Assembly: GCA_018894595.1 (NCBI GenBank)
Contig: JAHIPN010000162.1
Location: 1-5,131, forward strand
Origin: a bacterium
GTDB taxonomy: Bacteria; Atribacterota; JS1; SB-45; 34-128
Direction: 5' to 3'
Length of the DNA: 5,131 nt
Part shown: positions 1 to 5,131 of the stretch, piece after piece
How the letters are laid out: every line of letters begins with the position of its first letter
How positions within the stretch are numbered: the first letter of the stretch is position 1
The notes under the pieces: model-generated
The model's input: the letters and a program-made list of their open reading frames with translations, nothing else
Databases searched by the model: none
Told to the model about the DNA's origin: nothing
Program-made: the position numbers and the translations under genes

Positions 1-259
1 AAGAACTAGAGATAAAAGAAAATAAGAAAACAAAAGCAATAAATATTCTTTTCCCCTTTTTATTACCCCACTAAAATGTACACTAATAAAATTTTTATAA
101 TATTATTTTTATGCTATTTTTCTGTTAATTGTGCTGCTTCTTCCCACCTTTACCTCAAAATACTGTGCAATTTTTTCTCAGTATATTTATATTTCTTTCT
201 TTTAAAAATAATTTATATTTCTTTTTTATAATTTCACTTCACTAAAATTAATTTAAAAT
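1..259. other. AT-rich intergenic region downstream of the YgiQ-family gene
   Basis: This stretch follows the stop codon of the minus-strand radical SAM gene and reaches the window edge. It is dominated by A/T runs and holds no ORF with a convincing start and coding character on either strand. It contains a 14-bp direct repeat and a weak 6-bp-arm hairpin (160-165 with 179-184, loop 13), followed on the minus strand by only a short T run. That hairpin is the only candidate terminator for the operon and it is poor. Reading off the left edge on the minus strand, an open frame from a TTG at 37-39 could begin a further gene, but it is too short to call. Confidence 0.6.
185..224. repeat. Two copies of a 14-bp direct repeat, 26-bp period
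   Basis: ATTTATATTTCTTT occurs at 185-198 and again at 211-224, exactly 26 bp apart and separated by 12 bp. It is very AT-rich, so chance or slippage in low-complexity sequence is the likeliest explanation. No third copy is visible nearby. Confidence 0.5.
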
Positions 260-1960
260 TTACAAACTCTTATTTATATATTTTACCACAATCTCTTTCT
301 GTCGTCCTTTCTTTTTTAAATTCTTTTCCACATAAATTGCTTTTCCGGTAAAAGGGTCTCTTTCAGTATAATACATCAGAGTAGAATAGGTAGAAGGGGT
401 GGGGGTAAATATCTGGACTTGTTCCGGATTAAGCTTCAGTTCTATAGAAGTATATTCTTTTAATCTGTACATATCTTCTTCCCTGCAGCCCGGATGAGCT
501 GCTATCAGATAATAGGTTAAAAATTGTTTCTTCTTCTGTTCTTTATTTATCTGTAAAAATTTATCCCTAAATCTTTTTAGGTATCCCTGGTCAGGTTTGC
601 CCATTTTTTCTAAAACATTATTTTCCGTATGTTCAGGAGCAATTTTTAGCTGTCCGGAGATATGATACTTAACTAATTCGCGCAAATACTTTTCTCCACA
701 TTTTTGGTCACCCAATAACATATCATAGCGTATCCCCGAAGCAACAAAAACCTTTTTTACCCCCTCAATCTGTCTTATCTTCTTTAAAATTTCCATCTGC
801 TTTTTATGATTTACCTTTAGACTCGAGCAAATCTGGGGATACAAGCACCTATTATCAGTACAGCTTCCCGATTTTAATTTTTTCTGACATTCTATTCCGT
901 ACATATTGGCCGTAGGTCCGCCCACATCTAAAATATATCCCTTGAAATCCCCCAATTTGGTCAATAATTTTGCTTCTCTTAAAATCGACTTTTCGCTCCT
1001 TCCCTGGATAACCTTCCCCTGATGGACTGTTATAGAACAAAAATTACATTCCCCATAACAGCCGCGGTGAGTAGTAATAGAGAATTTTATGGTCTTTAAG
1101 GCTTCTACTTCTCCTTCTTTTTTATAATAGGGGTGGGCTTCTCTTTCATAGGGCAAATCATGAACCTTATCCAATTCATTTTGGGTAAGAGGATAGCTGG
1201 GCGGATTTTGAATTAAATATCTGCTATCCTGCTGCTGACATAATCCTTTGGCAGTTAGAGGGTCATTGTTTAAATAAAAAGTATGAAACATAGAGATAAA
1301 TTTTTTCTTATCTTCTTTAACCTCCTGGTAAGAAGGGAGCATTGTATATTCTTCTCGGGAGTGTGGAGAGATGTAACATATTCCCCTGATATCTTTCCAG
1401 TCCTTCCCGGTTTTTAAATTGCGGGCTAACTTCAAAACAGACTTTTCTCCCATACCATAAACTAAAATATCGGCTTTGGCATCAAAAAGTATCGCTCTTC
1501 TTATCTTGTCATCCCAATAATCATAATGGGCTATTCGGCGCAGGCTCGCTTCTATTCCTCCTAGGACAATCGGTTTGGTATTTTTAAAATATTTTCTTAT
1601 CAGATTAGAATAGACTATAGTTGCCCGATCAGGTCTTTTATTATTTTTTCCTCCGGGAGTGAAATCATCCTTCCTCCTCCTCTTCTTCAGGGCAGTATAA
1701 TTAGCCACCATCGAATCTACCGAACCGGCGGTAACCCCCCAAAAGAGAGCAGGCTCTCCCAATCTGGTAATATCTATTTCACTCTCTGTACCTGGCTGGG
1801 CGATAATACCCACTTTATAACCCGCCGCCTGAAGCACCTTTCCTATAACCGCTGCTCCGATGTAAGGACTGTCTATATAGGTATCTCCGGTTACAATAAT
1901 TACATCCAGTCTACCCCAGGATAATTTTTTCATCTCTTCTCTGGTAGTGGGTAAAAACAT
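260..1960 (-). CDS. ygiQ: YgiQ-family radical SAM protein
   Basis: This 566-residue protein has the full signature of the YgiQ (UPF0313) family, cytosolic radical SAM enzymes whose reaction is not settled. Residues about 15-180 form the N-terminal domain, cobalamin-binding-like by family, with the conserved GDTYIDSPYIGAAVIG and TPGGKNNKRPDRATIVY stretches and GGIEASLRR. The radical SAM core starts near residue 290. HRGCYGECNFCS carries the CxxxCxxC iron-sulphur cluster motif at Cys301, Cys305 and Cys308. After DVGGPTANMYG comes a second family-typical Cys set (Cys358, 367, 372, 378) that may bind another cluster. LKIAPEH, YLIAAHPGC and FTPTPSTYSTLMYYT are further YgiQ hallmarks. It is shorter than E. 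coli YgiQ (over 700 residues), mainly at the C-terminus, but the core is intact. The ATG follows AAGGAG (1968-1973) with a 7-nt spacer. It lies 19 bp after the stop of the threonine-synthase-like gene, so it is very probably cotranscribed. Family assignment is secure; substrate is unknown. Confidence 0.95.
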   Translation of the reverse strand: MFLPTTREEMKKLSWGRLDVIIVTGDTYIDSPYIGAAVIGKVLQAAGYKVGIIAQPGTESEIDITRLGEPALFWGVTAGSVDSMVANYTALKKRRRKDDFTPGGKNNKRPDRATIVYSNLIRKYFKNTKPIVLGGIEASLRRIAHYDYWDDKIRRAILFDAKADILVYGMGEKSVLKLARNLKTGKDWKDIRGICYISPHSREEYTMLPSYQEVKEDKKKFISMFHTFYLNNDPLTAKGLCQQQDSRYLIQNPPSYPLTQNELDKVHDLPYEREAHPYYKKEGEVEALKTIKFSITTHRGCYGECNFCSITVHQGKVIQGRSEKSILREAKLLTKLGDFKGYILDVGGPTANMYGIECQKKLKSGSCTDNRCLYPQICSSLKVNHKKQMEILKKIRQIEGVKKVFVASGIRYDMLLGDQKCGEKYLRELVKYHISGQLKIAPEHTENNVLEKMGKPDQGYLKRFRDKFLQINKEQKKKQFLTYYLIAAHPGCREEDMYRLKEYTSIELKLNPEQVQIFTPTPSTYSTLMYYTERDPFTGKAIYVEKNLKKKGRQKEIVVKYINKSL

Positions 1961-1979
1961 CTACTATCTCCTTATTTTT

Positions 1980-3206
1980 TTAATTGTGAATATTTTTCAG
2001 TAAATTCCGGACATCATCTTCTATCTTTTCAATATCACTTTCCATAACATCCAGACGATAATATTGAAACACATCTAAATCTTTTAAACCCGTTCCGGTT
2101 AACATCATAACAACTGTTGCCCCCCTTTCAATCTTTCCTGCCATAAATAATTTTTTAACCGCATAAAGACTTGTAGCAGAAGCTGGTTCAACAAAATAAC
2201 CAACTTCTCCAAGTTTCCTTTGAGAAACAAGTATTTCTTTTTCTGACACACTTTCAGCAAGCCAATTATATTTTTTTGCTTTTTGAATAATTTCATCTCC
2301 CCCCATGGAATTACCGGTAGTAATAGCTTCGGCAATAGTACGAAAATTTGAAAATGGCACAACGTGCGCTTTCCCCTGTTTAATAGCAGTTACGATCGGG
2401 CTATTATTTTTAGCTTGGACAACTATCATCTTTGGCAATTTATTAGTTATTCCCACTTGCTTCAGTTCTCGGTACCCCTTAAATAAACCTCTAATATGTC
2501 CACAAGCAGATGTGGGAACTGCAATGTAATCCGGCACCTTATTTTTTTTCATTTGCTCAAACATTTCAAAAGCTGTTAATTTATACCCTTCGACTCTAAC
2601 TGGTCCATTTCCCGAAACAATTCTTAATTTAAGTTTTTTAGCAAAACTTAATATGTGCTTCTTCATCATTGAATAATCTTCAGCTTTAACTTTTACAATA
2701 GTTGCACCGTGAATGGACATTGCCATAATCTTTTCTTTTGGGGTGAATTCTGGAACAAACACAATTACTTTAATACCGGCTTTCGCACCATAAGCAGCAA
2801 TTGAATTTCCCATATTACCCGAGGAAATGGTAGCTGTTACCTTTTCTCCCATTTTTTTAGCCATAAAAATACAAGCTAAAGATCCCCTATCCTTAAAGCT
2901 CCATGTGGGATTTTGGGTTTCGTTTTTGAGTAATAAATTACTAATTCCGGTGAACTCTCGTAATCTTTGATCAGCTTGAATTAAGGAAGTATTTCCTTCG
3001 CCTAAATGAAAATCTTCACTCATTTGATTAAAAGGAAGAAAATCCGCAAATCTTTGCCATATATATTCCCCCGATTTAATCTTTACTTTTTCCAGGTTGG
3101 GAATAAATACTTCTAAGGATTCCCCATTATCAGCAAACTCTTCAATCCTCTCAAATGGGTATTCGATACCAGAAATTGTGGAGATTAGTTTTGGAGATGA
3201 TTTCAT
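1980..3206 (-). CDS. thrC: Threonine synthase family PLP-dependent enzyme
   Basis: This fold-type II PLP enzyme most resembles threonine synthase, which converts O-phospho-L-homoserine to L-threonine in the cytosol. From the ATG at 3206 it is 408 residues, the usual class II length. NPTWSFKDRGS carries the PLP-binding lysine (Lys105), and SSGNMGNS (about 128-135) is the asparagine-containing loop over the cofactor. EGYKLTAFEMFEQ, PTSACGHIRGLFKGYREL (about 231-248) and the C-terminal TGTGLKD (370-376) follow in family order. The N-terminal LISTISGIEYPF...NGESLEV aligns with the zinc-ribbon preceding many ThrC proteins, but all its cysteines are missing. Two starts are possible: ATG 3206 with GAGGGAGG about 13 nt upstream, or TTG 3245 with AAGGGG 9 nt upstream (421 residues); both keep the zinc-ribbon-like part. 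No homoserine kinase or dehydrogenase gene is adjacent, so a threonine-synthase-like paralogue with another phospho-amino-acid substrate is possible. Second gene of the putative operon. Confidence 0.85.
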   Translation of the reverse strand: MKSSPKLISTISGIEYPFERIEEFADNGESLEVFIPNLEKVKIKSGEYIWQRFADFLPFNQMSEDFHLGEGNTSLIQADQRLREFTGISNLLLKNETQNPTWSFKDRGSLACIFMAKKMGEKVTATISSGNMGNSIAAYGAKAGIKVIVFVPEFTPKEKIMAMSIHGATIVKVKAEDYSMMKKHILSFAKKLKLRIVSGNGPVRVEGYKLTAFEMFEQMKKNKVPDYIAVPTSACGHIRGLFKGYRELKQVGITNKLPKMIVVQAKNNSPIVTAIKQGKAHVVPFSNFRTIAEAITTGNSMGGDEIIQKAKKYNWLAESVSEKEILVSQRKLGEVGYFVEPASATSLYAVKKLFMAGKIERGATVVMMLTGTGLKDLDVFQYYRLDVMESDIEKIEDDVRNLLKNIHN

Positions 3207-3302
3207 AGTACTTTCAGAACCTCCCTCAATTGTTGATAAATACAATTTTTTGTTCCCCTTTCCTTTTTTCTTTTCTCGGTTCTTAAATATTTCAAGGATT
3301 TT

Positions 3303-3833
3303 TCAATAATTACCATACTGATTAAAAAATACCTTATCATACTCCAAATCTCCTTCTTGTCTTGGCATCTTAATTTCATCAGGGTATCCCACTCCCACCA
3401 TCGCTAAGACACGCCTATTATCTGGAACTGACAATACATTTCTTATATATTCCTCAGAGTCAATGGTTTCAGAATATTTTCTTTTTCTAATTTGTATCCA
3501 ACAAGCCCCTAAGCCAAGTGCTTCGGCTGCTAATATAACAAAAGTTGCAGCTATGGAAGCATCTTCTACCCATACATCAGATTTAGTTGAATCAGCAGTG
3601 ACTACAATTCCCAAAGGAGCGTTAGCTAAAAATGCGGAACCATGTGGTTTTGAGTGGGATAATTTTGCCAGTAATTCCTTATCGTTTACAAAGATAAACT
3701 CACAAGGATATCTGGCTTTTGATGAGGGAGAAAGTAATGCGGTCTTCATAAGTTTTTCAATTTTATCTTTTTCTATTTCCTGTTTCTTATATTTTCTTAT
3801 GCTTCTTCTATTTTTTATTAAAAAGAAAAACAT
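3303..3833 (-). CDS. Nitroreductase family FMN oxidoreductase
   Basis: This 176-residue protein is a compact member of the nitroreductase superfamily: FMN-dependent, usually homodimeric cytosolic enzymes that reduce nitro compounds, quinones or flavins with NAD(P)H. The N-terminal NRRSIRKYKK (8-17) is the classic RRSxRxY flavin-phosphate-binding motif. It is followed by KLMKTALLSPSSKARYPCEF (about 28-47), the usual helix and active-site loop. WVEDASIAATFVILAAEALGLGACWI (about 88-113) is the conserved dimer-interface helix with the LGLGACWI flavin contact, and VGVGYPDE near residues 146-153 is a family-typical strand. The start was set at ATG 3833 because AGGAGG (3840-3845) lies 6 nt upstream; a longer in-frame reading to 3878 would translate through this ribosome binding site. 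It is the first gene of the putative nitroreductase-thrC-ygiQ operon, with a possible promoter near 3909-3937. Substrate cannot be read from sequence. Confidence 0.92.
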   Translation of the reverse strand: MFFFLIKNRRSIRKYKKQEIEKDKIEKLMKTALLSPSSKARYPCEFIFVNDKELLAKLSHSKPHGSAFLANAPLGIVVTADSTKSDVWVEDASIAATFVILAAEALGLGACWIQIRKRKYSETIDSEEYIRNVLSVPDNRRVLAMVGVGYPDEIKMPRQEGDLEYDKVFFNQYGNY

Positions 3834-3839
3834 AATCAT

Positions 3840-3845
3840 CCTCCT
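3840..3845 (-). promoter_or_regulatory. Ribosome binding site that fixes the nitroreductase start
   Basis: On the minus strand AGGAGG is followed directly by ATGATTATG. The first ATG (3839) touches the site with no spacer, while the second (3833) has a 6-nt spacer. This makes 3833 the likely start and excludes the residues that would be read from further upstream. Confidence 0.85.
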
Positions 3846-3908
3846 ATAATATTTTTTCTTTGTATTACTGCAGCTCATTCAATATATTATTAATATTTTA
3901 CAATTTTT

Positions 3909-3937
3909 ATTGTACTAAAGCTAATTTTTTAATACAA
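3909..3937 (-). promoter_or_regulatory. Possible sigma-70-type promoter for the nitroreductase operon
   Basis: On the minus strand TACAAT (3909-3914) matches the -10 consensus at five of six positions. It lies 17 bp from TTGTAT (3932-3937), which matches the -35 only in its TTG. The predicted transcript would have a leader of about 70 nt before the ATG at 3833. In DNA this AT-rich such pairs arise often by chance. Confidence 0.25.
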
Positions 3938-4175
3938 ATTACTGGTTATTTTAAAATTAAAAGTGTACACCAGGTTAATTATTTTATAAATTGTTATATA
4001 GATTGTAAATTTCTTAAAAGGCTTTTATGGTTGGGTTAAAGATTAATAAAAAATGCAAGCGTGAAAGCCTTGTAAAATTGGGGTTTTAGAGGCAGGTAAC
4101 GGGAATTCAGTATTTTTTTATAACACAAAACTTCCCTTGTTGTTCACGATAAGGCGTCATCGTATTCACAAAATG

Positions 4176-4799
4176 TTATTTCACCCTCAATAAATGCCCA
4201 GTATTTTTTAGCCATTCTTTATGTTCTTTATATTCAGGATCTAAGATTCCCACTTTATTCCAAAATGCTTTTGAATGATTTTTCACTTCGAGATGCACGA
4301 GCTCATGAACAACAACAGAATCTATAATAGGTAAAGGAGCCATAATTAATCTCCAGGGAAAGCTTAGATTGCTTTGGTGAGAGCAAGAACCCCATCTCTT
4401 TCGTGCATTGGTGATATTTATTTTATTGTATTTAAATCCTTTTTTTTGCGCATACAATCTAACTCTCTGGGATATTGTTTCATATGCTCTTCTCTTATAC
4501 CAAATAATAAAAATATTCTTCGCGTATGATAAATATTTTTTTGAAAGTATAAATTCGTCCTTAAAATCCAGTAGAATTTCTCGATTATCTACTAACTTTA
4601 AATTATAATAATTCCCCAGATAAAGGAATCTTTCTCCATCTATAAATTCTTTCTTATTAAATCTTAAATTTCTTAATTGGACTTCTTTTTGTGTTTTCTC
4701 CAACCTATCCTTATATTTTAAAACAACTTTATTTATAACTTCTTCACTGGTATTAAAGGGCGCCCTTACTATTAATGCAGCGTCATAATTTATATACAT
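4176..4799 (-). CDS. YgjP/DUF45-type zinc metallopeptidase
   Basis: This 207-residue reading (from ATG 4799) is a YgjP-like (COG1451, DUF45) putative zinc-dependent protease, related to the SprT/WLM gluzincin-like group. The zinc site is VVHELVHLEVKNHSKAFW: His165 and His169 of HExxH bind zinc, Glu166 is the presumed catalytic base and His175 the probable third ligand. It is preceded by the family hallmark RKRWGSC (133-139) and followed by the usual short C-terminal helix. The N-terminal half, with NYDAALIVRAPF, is the beta-rich domain of longer COG1451 members. There is no signal peptide or membrane segment, so it should be cytosolic. The family's natural substrate is unknown; its genes are often found near restriction-modification loci. 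The ATG used here is probably internal: the frame stays open upstream to 4862 and encodes the conserved IIRSKRKSIA stretch, and ATG 4799 has only a weak ribosome binding site. The real product is probably about 16 residues longer. Confidence 0.88.
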   Translation of the reverse strand: MYINYDAALIVRAPFNTSEEVINKVVLKYKDRLEKTQKEVQLRNLRFNKKEFIDGERFLYLGNYYNLKLVDNREILLDFKDEFILSKKYLSYAKNIFIIWYKRRAYETISQRVRLYAQKKGFKYNKINITNARKRWGSCSHQSNLSFPWRLIMAPLPIIDSVVVHELVHLEVKNHSKAFWNKVGILDPEYKEHKEWLKNTGHLLRVK

Positions 4800-4850
4800 A
4801 GCAATGCTTTTTCTCTTTGAACGTATTATCTTTTCAATTTTTATAATTTT

Positions 4851-4856
4851 ACCCTC
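4851..4856 (-). promoter_or_regulatory. Candidate ribosome binding site for a non-AUG start of the metallopeptidase
   Basis: On the minus strand GAGGGT precedes an in-frame ATT (4845-4847, 4-nt gap after GGG) and ATA (4842-4844, 7-nt gap). It lies more than 50 nt from ATG 4799, too far to serve it. The codons downstream give protein matching the family's N-terminus, so this site is the best explanation for translation of that part. Which codon starts is not decided. Confidence 0.5.
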
Positions 4857-4866
4857 TATAATCTAT

Positions 4867-4917
4867 AATAAATGTGTCAAGAGGCAGGGTACAAAACTGT
4901 CTCTTGACACATTTATT
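4867..4917. repeat. 21-bp inverted repeat forming a strong hairpin; possible terminator
   Basis: The arms 4867-4887 and 4897-4917 pair over 21 bp with a single G-T wobble (4884 with 4900) around a 9-nt loop, GGTACAAAA. The hairpin starts 18 nt after the stop of the partial minus-strand gene, a normal place for an intrinsic terminator. On that strand, however, the distal tail is only ATTTATTATAG, not a clean T run. The T-rich tail lies on the plus-strand side (4911-4930), where no gene reads into it. Each arm contains TTGACA or its complement, so the minus-strand copy (4875-4880) could also act as a -35 box for the metallopeptidase, although no well-spaced -10 follows. It might instead be a small palindromic mobile repeat. 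Confidence 0.8.
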
Positions 4918-4935
4918 TTTAAATTTGTTTTATAT

Positions 4936-5130
4936 TTATTTTATCTTCCCTATTTTAATATAATAATCTATTAGTCTATTAATTAAGTTTTTACCCTTTG
5001 GAGTAACCCGAAATTTTTTAATCCAGCCAATTCCTATCCCCGGGATTATTTTTTCCTTCTGGGTATCGATTGCTCCCAACCATTTTAAATATGACAATAT
5101 AACTCTATCTATCATTGTGGTTAAGTGACC
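4936..5130 (-). CDS. C-terminal end of an unidentified protein, cut by the window edge
   Basis: Only the last 64 codons and the TAA stop (4936-4938) are inside the window; the frame is open to the right edge and the start lies outside. The visible part has normal coding character, with alternating hydrophobic and Lys/Arg residues: MIDRVILSYLKWLGAID, a turn rich in Pro and Gly (IIPGIGIGW), then FRVTPKGKNLINRL and a basic tail. The helix followed by FRVTPKGKxLI resembles the wing and last helix of winged-helix DNA-binding domains, so a regulator or a DNA-processing enzyme with such a tail is possible. Family cannot be assigned. It lies upstream of the metallopeptidase on the same strand, separated by the hairpin at 4867-4917, so the two may or may not be cotranscribed. 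Confidence 0.7.
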   Translation of the reverse strand, partial: GHLTTMIDRVILSYLKWLGAIDTQKEKIIPGIGIGWIKKFRVTPKGKNLINRLIDYYIKIGKIK

Positions 5131-5131
5131 C

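Larger units (their letters stand above)
3834..4175. other. Intergenic region between metallopeptidase and nitroreductase genes
   Basis: This 342-bp gap has two parts. The half nearest the nitroreductase (3834-4015) is very AT-rich and should hold that operon's promoter and 5' leader; it also has a perfect 8-bp palindrome, GTGTACAC, at 3963-3970. The half nearest the metallopeptidase (about 4018-4175) is less AT-rich and richer in short inverted repeats, including AAGGCTTT (4018-4025) and its reverse complement AAAGCCTT (4064-4071). No strong intrinsic terminator for the metallopeptidase was found. The best minus-strand candidate is a weak stem, CAAG/CTTG with a 9-nt loop, ahead of a run of Ts at about 4048-4072. 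No tRNA-like or riboswitch-like fold was recognised. Confidence 0.6.

Noticed and set aside
1..39. Minus-strand open frame from a TTG at 37-39 running off the left edge, reading as hydrophobic Leu/Phe/Ser-rich peptide with GGGG 13 nt upstream.
   Set aside because: It has only 13 codons, low-complexity T-rich sequence that gives Leu/Phe in any case, no basic residues typical of a signal peptide, and a long spacer. It could be a gene start but cannot be supported.
160..184. Hairpin ATACTG/CAGTAT as terminator of the operon.
   Set aside because: The arms are only 6 AT-rich base pairs with a 13-nt loop and a short T run, so it is not convincing as an intrinsic terminator.
855..1040. Minus-strand 61-codon ORF in another frame.
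   Set aside because: It lies wholly inside the YgiQ-family gene, whose motifs (including the Cys set) are intact in the main frame.
2105..2362. Minus-strand 85-codon Leu/Lys-rich ORF.
   Set aside because: It is an out-of-frame reading within the PLP enzyme gene; its composition is what AT-rich shifted frames give.
2305..2529. Plus-strand 74-codon ORF.
   Set aside because: It is antisense to the threonine-synthase-like coding sequence and has no family resemblance.
3463..3849. Plus-strand 128-codon ORF with a hydrophobic end.
   Set aside because: It is antisense to the nitroreductase gene, and the hydrophobic tail is only the complement of Lys/Arg-rich codons.
3834..3878. N-terminal extension of the nitroreductase from an ATG at 3878.
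   Set aside because: It would translate through the AGGAGG at 3840-3845 and lies before the normal family start; the internal ATG at 3833 is well spaced.
4408..4608. Plus-strand 66-codon ORF rich in Phe/Leu/Ile.
   Set aside because: It is antisense to the metallopeptidase and arises from AT-rich sequence.

Overview
The window is AT-rich bacterial DNA, roughly one third G+C by eye. All recognisable genes lie on the minus strand, so gene order is read from right to left. Lys/Ile/Asn-rich proteins, A/T-ending codons, strong AGGAG-type ribosome binding sites and oxygen-sensitive enzyme types (a radical SAM protein and a small nitroreductase) suggest an anaerobe with a Firmicutes-like or candidate-phylum (for example Atribacterota-like) style. 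The sequence alone does not fix the taxon.

Layout from the right edge: (i) the last 64 codons of an unidentified gene with a winged-helix-like tail (4936-5130). (ii) A near-perfect 21-bp hairpin (4867-4917), candidate terminator or palindromic repeat. (iii) A YgjP/DUF45-type zinc metallopeptidase (4176-4799). Its conserved N-terminus is clearly encoded further upstream, where the frame has no ATG, GTG or TTG. (iv) A 342-bp non-coding stretch (3834-4175) with a less AT-rich, structured segment and the presumed promoter of the next genes. (v) A probable three-gene operon: nitroreductase (3303-3833), threonine-synthase-family PLP enzyme (1980-3206 or 3245) and YgiQ-family radical SAM protein (260-1960). 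(vi) About 259 bp of very AT-rich sequence with no convincing gene.

The three operon genes share strand and spacing: about 96 bp (57 bp with the earlier start) and then 19 bp, with no convincing terminator between them. No shared pathway is evident: the first is an FMN oxidoreductase, the second would make threonine from O-phosphohomoserine, and the third is a conserved radical SAM protein of unsettled function. No mobile element, CRISPR array, tRNA or rRNA was found. There is no strong case for a new multi-gene system. The points most worth following are the non-AUG start of the metallopeptidase, the 21-bp palindrome in front of it, the Cys-less zinc-ribbon remnant in the threonine synthase, and the structured segment at 4036-4175.
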